Shown one piece after another: positions 7,176 to 14,589 of a stretch of DNA of 37,067 bases. How positions within the stretch are numbered: the stretch's first letter is position 1; each line of letters opens with the position of its first letter. The translations under genes were made by a program, and so were the position numbers. Under the pieces are notes generated by a model. The model saw only the letters and a program-made list of their open reading frames with translations, did no database searches and was not told where the DNA came from. The stretch lies in the NCBI GenBank assembly GCA_900549355.1, contig UROA01000001.1:1-37067 (forward strand), given 5' to 3'. The DNA comes from an uncultured Collinsella sp. GTDB lineage: Bacteria > Actinomycetota > Coriobacteriia > Coriobacteriales > Coriobacteriaceae.

Positions 7176-8448
7176 GAATGCCCACGTCGTCGACCCGTCC
7201 GTCGAGCTTGACGGTGTCGTTGACGTCCTGATTGACGGCGACAAGATCGCCGAGGTTGGCGAGAACCTCGCCGCCGAGGGAGCCGAGGTCCGCGACCTTT
7301 CCGGTAAGTACCTCGTCCCTGGCCTGGTGGACATGCACGTCCACCTGCGTGAGCCCGGCTACGAGGTCAAAGAGGACATCGAGAGCGGCACCCGCGCGGC
7401 TGCCAAGGGCGGCTTCACCGGCGTGTGTGCCATGCCCAACACCGACCCCGTTACAGATAACGGTACCGTCGTTGAGTTCGTCAAGTCCCGCGCTGCCGAG
7501 GTCGGCCACTGCCGCGTCTATCCTTCTGGCGCCATGACCCGCGGTCTTAAGGGCGAGGCTATGTCCGAGATGGGCGATATGGTCGCCCACGGTGCCGTCG
7601 CCTTCACCGACGACGGTCGCGGCGTGCAGGGTGCAGGCATGCTCCGTCGCTGCATGGACTACGGCAAGATGTTCGGCAAGGTCTTTATGAGCCATTGCCA
7701 GGACGAGGACCTGGTTGGTCACGGCCAGATCAACGAGGGCAAGGTCTCTACTCGTCTGGCCCTCGAGGGCTGGCCGGCGGCAGGCGAGGAGCTGCAGATC
7801 GCTCGCGATATCGAGATCGCCAAGCTGACCGGTGCCAAGCTGCACATCCAGCACATCTCCACCGCGCATGGCCTGGAGCTCGTGCGTGCCGGTAAGGCAG
7901 CTGGCGTGCAGGTCACCTGCGAGGCCACCCCGCACCACATGTTCCTGACCGAGAACGACCTGGACGAGACCTACAACACCTCGCTCAAGGTCAATCCGCC
8001 GCTGCGTACCGATGAAGATGCCGAGGCAATCCGTCAGGGCGTCATCGACGGCACCGTAGACGTCATCGTCACCGACCACGCTCCCCACACCCCGTGGGAG
8101 AAGGCTCGCGAGTTCGAGCTTGCGCCCTTCGGCATGATCGGCCTCGAGACCTCGCTGGCGCTCGTGCTTACCGAGCTGGTCAACACCGGTAAGATGGGCA
8201 TGGGCCGCATGGTCGAGCTCATGGCCATCAAGCCGCGCGAGATCCTGGGTCTGGACCAGGTTCAGGTCAAGGCGGGCTCCGTTGCCGACCTGACCGTGTT
8301 CGATCCCACCGCCACCTGGACGGTCGGCGAGGACGGCTACGAGTCGCGCGCCGAGAACTCCGGTTTTGCCGGCCGCACGCTCACCGGTCGTGCCACCGAT
8401 GTGTTTGTCGGCGGTAAGCAGACGCTTGCCGACGGCTGCATCTGCTAG
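7159..8448 (+). CDS. pyrC: Dihydroorotase (class I)
   Basis: PyrC cyclises carbamoyl aspartate to dihydroorotate. The 429-residue amidohydrolase has the zinc-binding DMHVHLREPG (about 58-67), PNTDPVTDNG, HCQDED, HIQHIST, ATPHH and the late TDHAPH with its catalytic aspartate. The ATG at 7159 follows TTGGAGGTG by 6-7 nt and lies inside the end of pyrB; an upstream TTG would cover that ribosome-binding site. Downstream, a 92-bp gap with a strong hairpin precedes pyrK. Confidence 0.97.
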   Translation: MALLLKNAHVVDPSVELDGVVDVLIDGDKIAEVGENLAAEGAEVRDLSGKYLVPGLVDMHVHLREPGYEVKEDIESGTRAAAKGGFTGVCAMPNTDPVTDNGTVVEFVKSRAAEVGHCRVYPSGAMTRGLKGEAMSEMGDMVAHGAVAFTDDGRGVQGAGMLRRCMDYGKMFGKVFMSHCQDEDLVGHGQINEGKVSTRLALEGWPAAGEELQIARDIEIAKLTGAKLHIQHISTAHGLELVRAGKAAGVQVTCEATPHHMFLTENDLDETYNTSLKVNPPLRTDEDAEAIRQGVIDGTVDVIVTDHAPHTPWEKAREFELAPFGMIGLETSLALVLTELVNTGKMGMGRMVELMAIKPREILGLDQVQVKAGSVADLTVFDPTATWTVGEDGYESRAENSGFAGRTLTGRATDVFVGGKQTLADGCIC

Positions 8449-8468
8449 CATAACCTTATCGCTTTTGT

Positions 8469-8502
8469 GCGCGGCGCCCTTGCGGTGCCGCGCTTTCTGT
8501 TC
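8469..8502 (+). terminator. Stem-loop between pyrC and pyrK
   Basis: GCGCGGCGCC (8469-8478) pairs with GGTGCCGCGC (8484-8493) over 10 bp with one G-U pair and a CTTGC loop, followed by TTTCTGTTC. The imperfect T-run suggests partial termination or an mRNA processing or stability site inside the operon, rather than a full stop. Confidence 0.55.
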
Positions 8503-8540
8503 GCCTGAACCATGCAACCGCATGGGGGATTGGAGCGTCT

Positions 8541-9332
8541 ATGCCCACACCTTCCACTGCACGCATGCACGACTTCGAGGTCGTCTCGAACCAGGAGATC
8601 GCCGACGGCATCTTCTCGCTCGTTATCTCGGCCCCCAAGCTTGCAAGTGCGCTCAAGCCCGGTCAGTTCGTGAATATCGCCGTGCCGGGCGATGCTTCCT
8701 CGCTGCTTCGCGTGCCCCTGAGCTTCTATCGCGCCGACGCCGAGGCCGGCACCGTCGAGCTGTGGTACGCCGTCGTGGGCGATGATACCCGCCGTCTGTC
8801 ACAGATGGCCCCTGGCTCCACCTCTAACTTGCTGGGCCCTGGCGGCCGCGGCTGGCTTGTGCCCGAGGGCACCAGGAAGGCGTTGCTCGTCGCCGGCGGC
8901 ATTGGCGTTCCGCCCGTGCTCTGCCTGGCCGGCATGCTTGCCGAGCAGGGCGTGGACGTTGACGTATGCCTGGGCTTTGGTACCGCGTCCAAGGCCGTGG
9001 GCGTCGACGAGTTCCGCGCGCTGGGAGCCACGGTCAACGTGTGCACCGACGACGGCTCGTTGGGCATGCACGGCTTCTGCACCGATCCTGCCGCCGAGCT
9101 GCTCGGCGAGGGCGGTTACGACTACGTCGCCAGCTGTGGTCCCGCCGTCATGATGAAGAAGGTTGCCGAGGCTGCCGCCGAGGCCGGCGCGTACTGCGAG
9201 GTGTCGCTCGAGCGCATGATGAGCTGCGGCTTTGGTGCCTGCAACACCTGCAATGTCGAGACGGTCGACGGTATGAAGGGCGCCTGCATGTGCGGCCCCG
9301 TGTTTGATGCTTCCAAGGTGGTGGTCTTCTAG
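8541..9332 (+). CDS. pyrK: Dihydroorotate dehydrogenase B, electron-transfer subunit
   Basis: PyrK passes electrons from the PyrD flavin to NAD+ through FAD and a [2Fe-2S] cluster. The 263 residues show an N-terminal FAD-binding ferredoxin-reductase barrel (RVPLSFYRAD near 53-62), an NAD-binding region with VAGGIGVPPVL (about 115-125), and a C-terminal cluster motif SCGFGACNTC followed by GACMCG that supplies four cysteines. TTGGAG precedes the ATG. The stop overlaps the pyrD GTG by one base, so the two subunits are made together. Confidence 0.96.
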   Translation: MPTPSTARMHDFEVVSNQEIADGIFSLVISAPKLASALKPGQFVNIAVPGDASSLLRVPLSFYRADAEAGTVELWYAVVGDDTRRLSQMAPGSTSNLLGPGGRGWLVPEGTRKALLVAGGIGVPPVLCLAGMLAEQGVDVDVCLGFGTASKAVGVDEFRALGATVNVCTDDGSLGMHGFCTDPAAELLGEGGYDYVASCGPAVMMKKVAEAAAEAGAYCEVSLERMMSCGFGACNTCNVETVDGMKGACMCGPVFDASKVVVF

Positions 9333-10255
9333 TGGGTACCGTGAACATGGCCGTCGATTTCGGCGGCGTCAAGATGCAGAACCCCATCAACACCGCAGCC
9401 GGTACCTTTGGCTACGGTTGGCAGTTCCAGAACTTCTTCGATGTCTCCCAGCTGGGTGCCATCACCACCAAGGGCTGCGCTGCCGAGCCCTGGCCCGGCA
9501 ATCCCGCACCCCGCATGGCCGAGATCCCCGGCGGCATGATCAATTCCGTGGGCCTGCAGAACCCCGGTGTGGCCGCTTTCGCCCGCGAGTCCGGTCCGTG
9601 GCTCGAGCAGCTCTCCAAGGACGGTTGCCAGGTCATTTGCCAGGTTGCCGGTCATTCCGTGGACGAGTTTGTCCGTGCGCTCGAGATGTATGTCGAGCTG
9701 TGCCCCTGGGCTGCCGGCTATGAGATCAACGTGAGCTGCCCCAACATTGCCGCCGGCGGTGCCGCCATGGGCTCCACGCCCGAGGGCGCCTCTTCCGTCA
9801 TGGCCGCCTGCCGCAAGGGGACCGACAAGCCGCTGTTTGTGAAGATGGCCCCGGTCAACGTCGCCGAGATCGCCAAGGCCCTCGAGGCCGCAGGCGCCGA
9901 CGGCCTTTCGGTCATCAACTCCATCCAGGGTATGGCCATCGACGTTCACACCCGCAAGTCGCGTGTGGCCAAGCCCAAGGGCGGCCTTTCGGGCCCGCTG
10001 TGCCACCACATCGCCGTGCGTATGGTCTGGGAAGTCGCTCAGGCTGTCGATATCCCCATCAACGGCGTCGGCGGCGTCATGACCGGTGAGGACGCGGCCG
10101 AGTTTATCCTGGCTGGCGCCACCTGCGTATCGGTCGGTATGGCCAACTTCGTCGATCCGTGCGCTTCGCTCAAGATCGTGCGCGAGCTCGAGGCCTGGGC
10201 CGAGTCCCAGGGCGTGAAGGACATTAACGAGCTGGTAGGTGCTTTCGAATGCTAG
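9332..10255 (+). CDS. pyrD: Dihydroorotate dehydrogenase B, catalytic subunit (class 1B)
   Basis: PyrD oxidises dihydroorotate to orotate with FMN and works with PyrK as the NAD-dependent class 1B enzyme. In the 307 residues the segments NSVGLQNPG, EINVSCPN (with the class 1 active-site cysteine), KMAPV, and the phosphate-binding NGVGGVMTGEDA plus SVGMANF are all visible. The GTG at 9332 overlaps the pyrK stop; an ATG at 9347 is an alternative. The end overlaps the pyrF start by 7 bp. Confidence 0.96.
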   Translation: MGTVNMAVDFGGVKMQNPINTAAGTFGYGWQFQNFFDVSQLGAITTKGCAAEPWPGNPAPRMAEIPGGMINSVGLQNPGVAAFARESGPWLEQLSKDGCQVICQVAGHSVDEFVRALEMYVELCPWAAGYEINVSCPNIAAGGAAMGSTPEGASSVMAACRKGTDKPLFVKMAPVNVAEIAKALEAAGADGLSVINSIQGMAIDVHTRKSRVAKPKGGLSGPLCHHIAVRMVWEVAQAVDIPINGVGGVMTGEDAAEFILAGATCVSVGMANFVDPCASLKIVRELEAWAESQGVKDINELVGAFEC

Positions 10256-11011
10256 AGACCGATGCCCGCGACCGCGTTATCGTCGCCCTCGACTGCGACC
10301 GTGAGCGTGCACTCGAGCTCGCCCATGAGCTTTCGGGCCATGCCGCCTGGCTTAAGGTGGGCATGACGCTCTATTACGCCGAGGGTCCCGAGATCGTCAA
10401 GACCTTTAAGGACCTGGGCTTTAAGGTCTTCCTCGACCTTAAGTTCCATGACATTCCGCATCAGGTGCGCGGTGCCGCTCGCTCGGCCTCGCTTGCCGGT
10501 GCCGACCTGCTTTCGGTTCACGGCTTGGGGTCGGGTGCTATGCCCGCCCCCTGCCGTGCCCAAGGCGACGATAGTTGGGGTTGCTGGCCCCCCCCCCTGC
10601 CGTGAGGGTGCCGAGGAGGCACGCGAGGATCGAGCCAAGCTCGTCGCCATCACCGTGCTTACGAGCATGAATCAGGATGCGTTGAGCGAGATCGGCGTCG
10701 AGTTGCCCGTTGCCGAGGAGGCCGCCCGTCTGGCAAAACTCGCCCAGGCCAACGGTATCGACGGCATCGTGTGCTCGCCGATGGAGGCTCATGACATGCG
10801 TGAGCTGCTGGGCCCCGATGCGCTGATTGTGACCCCGGGCGTGCGTCCGGTTGGCGCCGCGTTGGGCGATCAGTCCCGCGTGGCCACGCCTTCCCAGGCT
10901 ATCGAGCGCGGCGCGAGCCATATCGTGGTTGGCCGCCCCATTACCGGCGCCGATGATCCGGTTGCCGCGTTTGACGCCATCGTTGCCGAGCTGGTCGAAA
11001 ACGTCGCATAA
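10249..11011 (+). pseudogene. pyrF: Orotidine 5'-phosphate decarboxylase, frameshifted by a 46-bp insertion
   Basis: PyrF makes UMP from OMP. The first frame (from ATG 10249) carries ALDCD and the catalytic DLKFHDIP. The second frame (to 11011) carries TVLTSM, TPGVRP and the phosphate-binding HIVVGRPI. The frames change at 10547-10604, where CCCCCTGCCGTG occurs twice, 46 bp apart; deleting one copy plus the intervening DNA restores a normal protein reading GSGAMPAPCREGAEEA. The insertion ends in a run of ten C (10588-10597). One C fewer would make the insertion 45 bp and in frame (15 extra residues). The cause may be a real mutation, slippage in the C tract or an assembly error. It is the last gene before the operon terminator. 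Confidence 0.9.
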
Positions 11012-11056
11012 AAGATTCCCTTAAGTCACCACTTTTGGGTCTCATTAGCACAAATT

Positions 11057-11122
11057 AGCCCCTGTGCCTGCGAAAACTTTCCCATCCTTTGTGTGGAATC
11101 GCAGGTCAGGGGCTCATCTTTT
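11057..11122 (+). terminator. pyr operon terminator
   Basis: A long stem is formed by AGCCCCTG (11057-11064) with CAGGGGCT (11107-11114) and CCTGCGA (11067-11073) with TCGCAGG (11099-11105). It has a 25-nt apical region and is followed by CATCTTTT. It lies 45 bp past the pyrF stop. Confidence 0.8.
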
Positions 11123-11174
11123 AGCGCGATATATTGCACTTTTTGCGGGTATCGTCTAACCTATGGAGCCGCGA

Positions 11175-11208
11175 TTGAGCATTTTGTACGTTTTACGTGC
11201 TAAAATGC
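11175..11208 (+). promoter_or_regulatory. mihF promoter overlapped by an imperfect palindrome
   Basis: An extended -10 TGC-TAAAAT (TAAAAT = 11201-11206) lies about 44 bp before the mihF ATG, with a possible -35 TTGAGC at 11175-11180 (20-nt spacer). GCATTTT (11179-11185) and ACGT mirror ACGT and AAAATGC (11202-11208), giving a roughly 30-bp palindrome over the promoter, a candidate operator. Confidence 0.5.
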
Positions 11209-11250
11209 CAAATATTGAATCAGATATAACCCAACTATTTGGAGGTACGA

Positions 11251-11559
11251 ATGGCACTCCCTCAGCTTACCGATGAGCAGCGCAAGCAGGCTCTTGAGAA
11301 GGCTGCCGCCGCACGTCACGCTCGCGCAGAGCTCCGTGAGCAGATCAAGAAGGGCGAGAAGTCCCTCGAGTCCGTGCTCAACTCCGATGACCCCATTGCT
11401 TCCCGCATGAAGGTTTCCACCCTCATCGAGTCTCTCCCCGGTTATGGCAAGGCTAAGGCCGCCAAGATCATGGAGGAGCTCGGCATCTCCGCTACCCGTC
11501 GCGTCCAGGGCCTTGGCGTCCGTCAGCGCGAGCAGCTCCTCGAGCAGCTGACCAAATAA
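11251..11559 (+). CDS. mihF: Actinobacterial-type integration host factor (mIHF)
   Basis: mIHF is a small nucleoid protein of Actinobacteria, unrelated to proteobacterial IHF, that binds and bends DNA. The 102-residue product has a charged N-terminal helix (LTDEQRKQALEKAAAARHARAEL) and a helix-two-turn-helix-like part with SLPGYGKAKAAKIMEELGI (about 63-81) that contacts DNA in the family. The ATG at 11251 follows TTTGGAGGT. Its stop TAA is directly followed by the GTG of gmk, the conserved mihF-gmk-rpoZ order of this phylum. Regulation may involve the palindrome over its promoter. Confidence 0.93.
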   Translation: MALPQLTDEQRKQALEKAAAARHARAELREQIKKGEKSLESVLNSDDPIASRMKVSTLIESLPGYGKAKAAKIMEELGISATRRVQGLGVRQREQLLEQLTK

Positions 11560-12129
11560 GTGAGCGCTCAGGATTCAAAGCTCTTTGTGATTTCTGGACC
11601 GTCAGGCGCGGGCAAGGGCACGCTCGTCACTCGTGTACGCGAGCGTCGCTCTAACCTGGGCCTGACGGTTTCGGCTACCACGCGAGCCCCACGCAAAGGC
11701 GAGGTCGATGGCGTCAATTACTTTTTCCTGACGCGCGAGGAGTTCGACCGCCGCGTGGCAAACGGTGAGTTTGTTGAGTGGGCCGAGGTCCACGGTAACT
11801 GCTACGGCACGTTGGTGAGCGAGGTCCAGTCCAAGCTCGCCTCTGGTTCGTCTCTTATCTTGGAGATCGATGTCCAGGGTGCCCTGCAGGTCAAGGAGCG
11901 TTTTCCCGAGGCCGTGCTGATCTTTATCAAGCCACCCTCGCTCGAGGTGCTCCGCGAGCGTTTGGTCGGTCGCGGTACCGAGACGCCCGAGACGATCGAG
12001 CTGCGTATGGCAAACGCCGCCCATGAGCTTGCCCTTGCCGACCGCTACGACGACGTCGTGGTGAATGACGATCTCGACCGCGCGACCGATGAACTCGTTC
12101 GCGTTCTCGATATGCATGAAAGGATCTGA
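11560..12129 (+). CDS. gmk: Guanylate kinase
   Basis: Gmk phosphorylates GMP to GDP with ATP. The 189 residues begin with the P-loop GPSGAGKGT (13-21), followed by SATTRAPRKGEVDGVNYFF, the GMP-binding region, and the lid region RLVGRGTETPE. The GTG start immediately follows the mihF stop, so translation is probably coupled. The length is normal for the family. Confidence 0.97.
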   Translation: MSAQDSKLFVISGPSGAGKGTLVTRVRERRSNLGLTVSATTRAPRKGEVDGVNYFFLTREEFDRRVANGEFVEWAEVHGNCYGTLVSEVQSKLASGSSLILEIDVQGALQVKERFPEAVLIFIKPPSLEVLRERLVGRGTETPETIELRMANAAHELALADRYDDVVVNDDLDRATDELVRVLDMHERI

Positions 12130-12134
12130 GGTCC

Positions 12135-12416
12135 GTGTCCGTTGTAAAGCCTTGCATTGACGATCTTCTGGAGAAGACCGATCACAACCGTTTCCTGCTC
12201 GCTTCGCTTGCCTCCAAGCGTGCCTGCGACATCAATAGTATGCTGCGTGGCCAGCATAACCGCGTGCTTGCCGTTCAGGATGTCGACGACATCACCATCG
12301 CGCTCTCCGGCGCCGATACCATCTCGATGGCTATGGACGAGATCGTCGACGGCGATATTTCCTACGACGAGGCCCGTTACGAGAAGGCGCTCGGCCATAA
12401 GGTTGTTGAAGCCTAA
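12135..12416 (+). CDS. rpoZ: RNA polymerase omega subunit
   Basis: Omega helps fold and hold the beta' subunit of RNA polymerase. The 93-residue protein shows the conserved DLLEKTDHNRFLLASLASKRACDIN segment near residues 9-33, with the expected ALGHKVVEA end. The GTG start at 12135 is 5 bp after the gmk stop and the gene ends one base before the thiI ATG, so it sits in a tight operon. Confidence 0.93.
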   Translation: MSVVKPCIDDLLEKTDHNRFLLASLASKRACDINSMLRGQHNRVLAVQDVDDITIALSGADTISMAMDEIVDGDISYDEARYEKALGHKVVEA

Positions 12417-13661
12417 ATGGCAGCTCGCGTCTGCCTGGTCCACTATCACGAGGTTGGACTGAAGGGCAAGAACCGCGCACATTTTGAGCATATCCTCATG
12501 GATAACATTAAGGCGGCTTTGGCCGCCTTTTCCGTGAATGCCGTGTCTCGAATTTCCGGTTATATCCTCGTGACCTTTAACGAGCATCAGGCCGACGAGG
12601 CGGCGTGTGTCATCCGCACCGTCCCCGGCGTTGCTCGTGTATCCCTGGCGTACCACACCAACCGCGACCCGCAGGAGTACTGCGCCGCCGCCGTCAAGGC
12701 GCTGCGCGAGTTTGGCCCCTTCGATTCGTTTAAGGTTCACGCCAAGCGCTCCAATACCGACTATGAGCTCACCTCGATTGATATCAATCGTCAGGTGGGC
12801 GAGGTGCTGTGCGAGGCCTTCCCCGATAAAAAGGTTCAAATGCACGACCCCGATGCGATGGTGCACGTACTGGTGGTCCAGGGTAGCGTTTACGTGTATG
12901 CGCGCTCGGAGCGTGGCGTGGGCGGTCTGCCGGTGGGTTCTGCCGGCAAGGTCGTGACGCTTCTGTCGTCGGGCATCGATTCTCCGGTGGCGACCTGGAT
13001 GCTCGCGCGTCGCGGCGCGGTGTGCGTGCCGGTACATTTCTCCGGTCGTCCGCAGACGCCCGATACGAGCGAGTATTTGGTGCAGGACATCATCCGTGCG
13101 CTTGAACCGGGTGTCCAGATCGGCCGTCTGTACGTGGTGCCGTTTGGCGATTGCCAGCGTGAGATTTCGGTCACCTGCCCCAGCAACCTGCGCGTGATTA
13201 TGTATCGCCGCATCATGTATTCGGTTGCCGAGCGCATCGCGCATATCGAGGACGCTAAGGCCATCGTGACCGGCGAGTCGCTCGGTCAGGTTGCCTCCCA
13301 GACGCTCGAGAACATCATGGCCGTCAACGAGGCTGTGAAGATTCCCGTGTTCCGTCCGCTCATCGGGTCCGACAAGCAGGAGATCATTGCGCGCGCTCAG
13401 GAGATCGGTACGTTCGATATATCTACTGAGGCAGCGCCCGACTGCTGCACGCTGTTTATGCCGCGCCGTCCCGAGACGCACGCCAAGCTCGATGCCGTGC
13501 ACGAGGCCTGGGAGCTGTTCGACCACGAGGAGATGGTCGAGCGCCTGCTTAAGCAGACCGAGTACATCGACTTCTCCAGCAACACGTATAAGGCCCCTAA
13601 GACCTTAAAACGCAAACATTCGGAGCTTGCTCCGCGTGAGATTTACCAAGATCACGAGTAA
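12417..13661 (+). CDS. thiI: tRNA 4-thiouridine synthase ThiI
   Basis: ThiI adenylates U8 of tRNA and transfers sulfur to make 4-thiouridine; in many bacteria it also supplies sulfur for thiamine. The 414 residues hold an N-terminal ferredoxin-like region, a THUMP domain (about 60-165) and the PP-loop SSGIDS (184-189). The protein ends after the AANH domain without the C-terminal rhodanese found in E. coli ThiI, as is usual outside gammaproteobacteria. The ATG abuts the rpoZ stop. It is the last gene of the mihF-gmk-rpoZ-thiI run. Confidence 0.96.
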   Translation: MAARVCLVHYHEVGLKGKNRAHFEHILMDNIKAALAAFSVNAVSRISGYILVTFNEHQADEAACVIRTVPGVARVSLAYHTNRDPQEYCAAAVKALREFGPFDSFKVHAKRSNTDYELTSIDINRQVGEVLCEAFPDKKVQMHDPDAMVHVLVVQGSVYVYARSERGVGGLPVGSAGKVVTLLSSGIDSPVATWMLARRGAVCVPVHFSGRPQTPDTSEYLVQDIIRALEPGVQIGRLYVVPFGDCQREISVTCPSNLRVIMYRRIMYSVAERIAHIEDAKAIVTGESLGQVASQTLENIMAVNEAVKIPVFRPLIGSDKQEIIARAQEIGTFDISTEAAPDCCTLFMPRRPETHAKLDAVHEAWELFDHEEMVERLLKQTEYIDFSSNTYKAPKTLKRKHSELAPREIYQDHE

Positions 13662-13671
13662 TTGCCTGCAT

Positions 13672-13704
13672 AGACCGACGATGCGCCTGTATCGTCGGTC
13701 TTTT
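13672..13704 (+). terminator. thiI operon terminator
   Basis: A perfect 11-bp stem AGACCGACGAT / ATCGTCGGTCT (13672-13682, 13691-13701) with an 8-nt loop runs into TTTT, 11 bp past the thiI stop. The following 13705-13875 has no gene; it should hold the comEA promoter, which I could not assign. Confidence 0.9.
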
Positions 13705-13875
13705 GCTATCTGGGCAAATGATGCCAAGATGTTCATTCGCTGACGTGTGGCTGAATAAATGGACATGTTCGCGCAAGGTTTTGGTCAGCTTTTGGTTTGA
13801 CCGCGAAAACTGGTGTGGACGTGCGGAAGCTGCGGCGTTCGTTTCCTGACACGATGGTGTTGGGAGGTGTTTGCT

Positions 13876-14589
13876 ATGGCGCAGCGCGAGCAGCACGAAC
13901 GGGTTAAACGGATGGACTGCTGGGCAGAAAAGCTGCTCGGCCATAAGGCGGTGGTCGTGGCGACCCTGGTTGTCATTGCCGCCGCGAGCGGCTTGGCGAT
14001 GGCGGGCTTTGGTGGCGAGTCCGGAGGCGTGTCGTTTGAGCGGGCTGGGGGCTCGGGCTCATCGGCGGAGCCGGGTTCTGGCGCTGATTTGCATGATCGT
14101 GAGTCTGATGGGTCTTCGCACAAAGCTTCTGCCGAATTAGAGGTCTATGTCGATGTCGATGGCGCCGTTGTGTCGCCCGGAGTGTACCGGCTTATGGATG
14201 GCGCGCGGGTGGCACAGGCAATTGATGCCGCTGGAGGATTGACACCCGAGGCAGATGTGACAGGGCTCAATCGGGCATCCAAGGTCGCAGACGGACAAAA
14301 AATATACGTACCAAAGGTGGGGGAGCAGCAGACGTTTCCCGCGGGCGGGGGAGCCGATGGCGGAGCTGTCTTGGCTTCGGGTGCGAATGATGTGGCAGGG
14401 CTCGTCAACATCAATACGGCAAGCGCGGCGGAGCTGCAGACGCTTTCGGGCATTGGGCCTTCTATGGCGCAGTCGATAATCGACGAGCGCTCGAAGAATG
14501 GCCCCTTCGCCTCGGTCGATGATCTGATGCGCGTATCTGGCATCGGTGAAAAGAAGCTTGCCAAAATCAAAGATTGTATCTGCGTATGA
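13876..14589 (+). CDS. comEA: Competence protein ComEA (membrane-anchored DNA receptor)
   Basis: ComEA binds incoming double-stranded DNA at the outer face of the membrane and passes it to ComEC. The 237-residue protein has a cytoplasmic N-terminus, one membrane segment (VVVATLVVIAAASGLAMAG, about 25-43), a Gly/Ser-rich linker, an SLBB-like domain (VYVDVDGAVVSPGVYRL onward, about 90-150), and a C-terminal double helix-hairpin-helix (VNINTASAAELQTLSGIG and FASVDDLMRVSGIGEKKL). The ATG at 13876 with TGGGAGGTG 6 nt before it is preferred over the in-frame start at 13813. It overlaps comEC by ATGA. Confidence 0.94.
   Translation: MAQREQHERVKRMDCWAEKLLGHKAVVVATLVVIAAASGLAMAGFGGESGGVSFERAGGSGSSAEPGSGADLHDRESDGSSHKASAELEVYVDVDGAVVSPGVYRLMDGARVAQAIDAAGGLTPEADVTGLNRASKVADGQKIYVPKVGEQQTFPAGGGADGGAVLASGANDVAGLVNINTASAAELQTLSGIGPSMAQSIIDERSKNGPFASVDDLMRVSGIGEKKLAKIKDCICV

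Noticed and set aside
7126..8523. 465-codon frame antisense to pyrC, and a similar 493-codon frame antisense to thiI/rpoZ (12045-13526)
   Set aside because: Both are shadows of well-identified genes; the translations match no family that I know.
10448..11011. Second pyrF frame taken as a separate gene starting at 10448
   Set aside because: Its first 40 or so residues are out-of-frame PyrF sequence; only the part after the insertion is real, so it is the 3' half of one broken gene.
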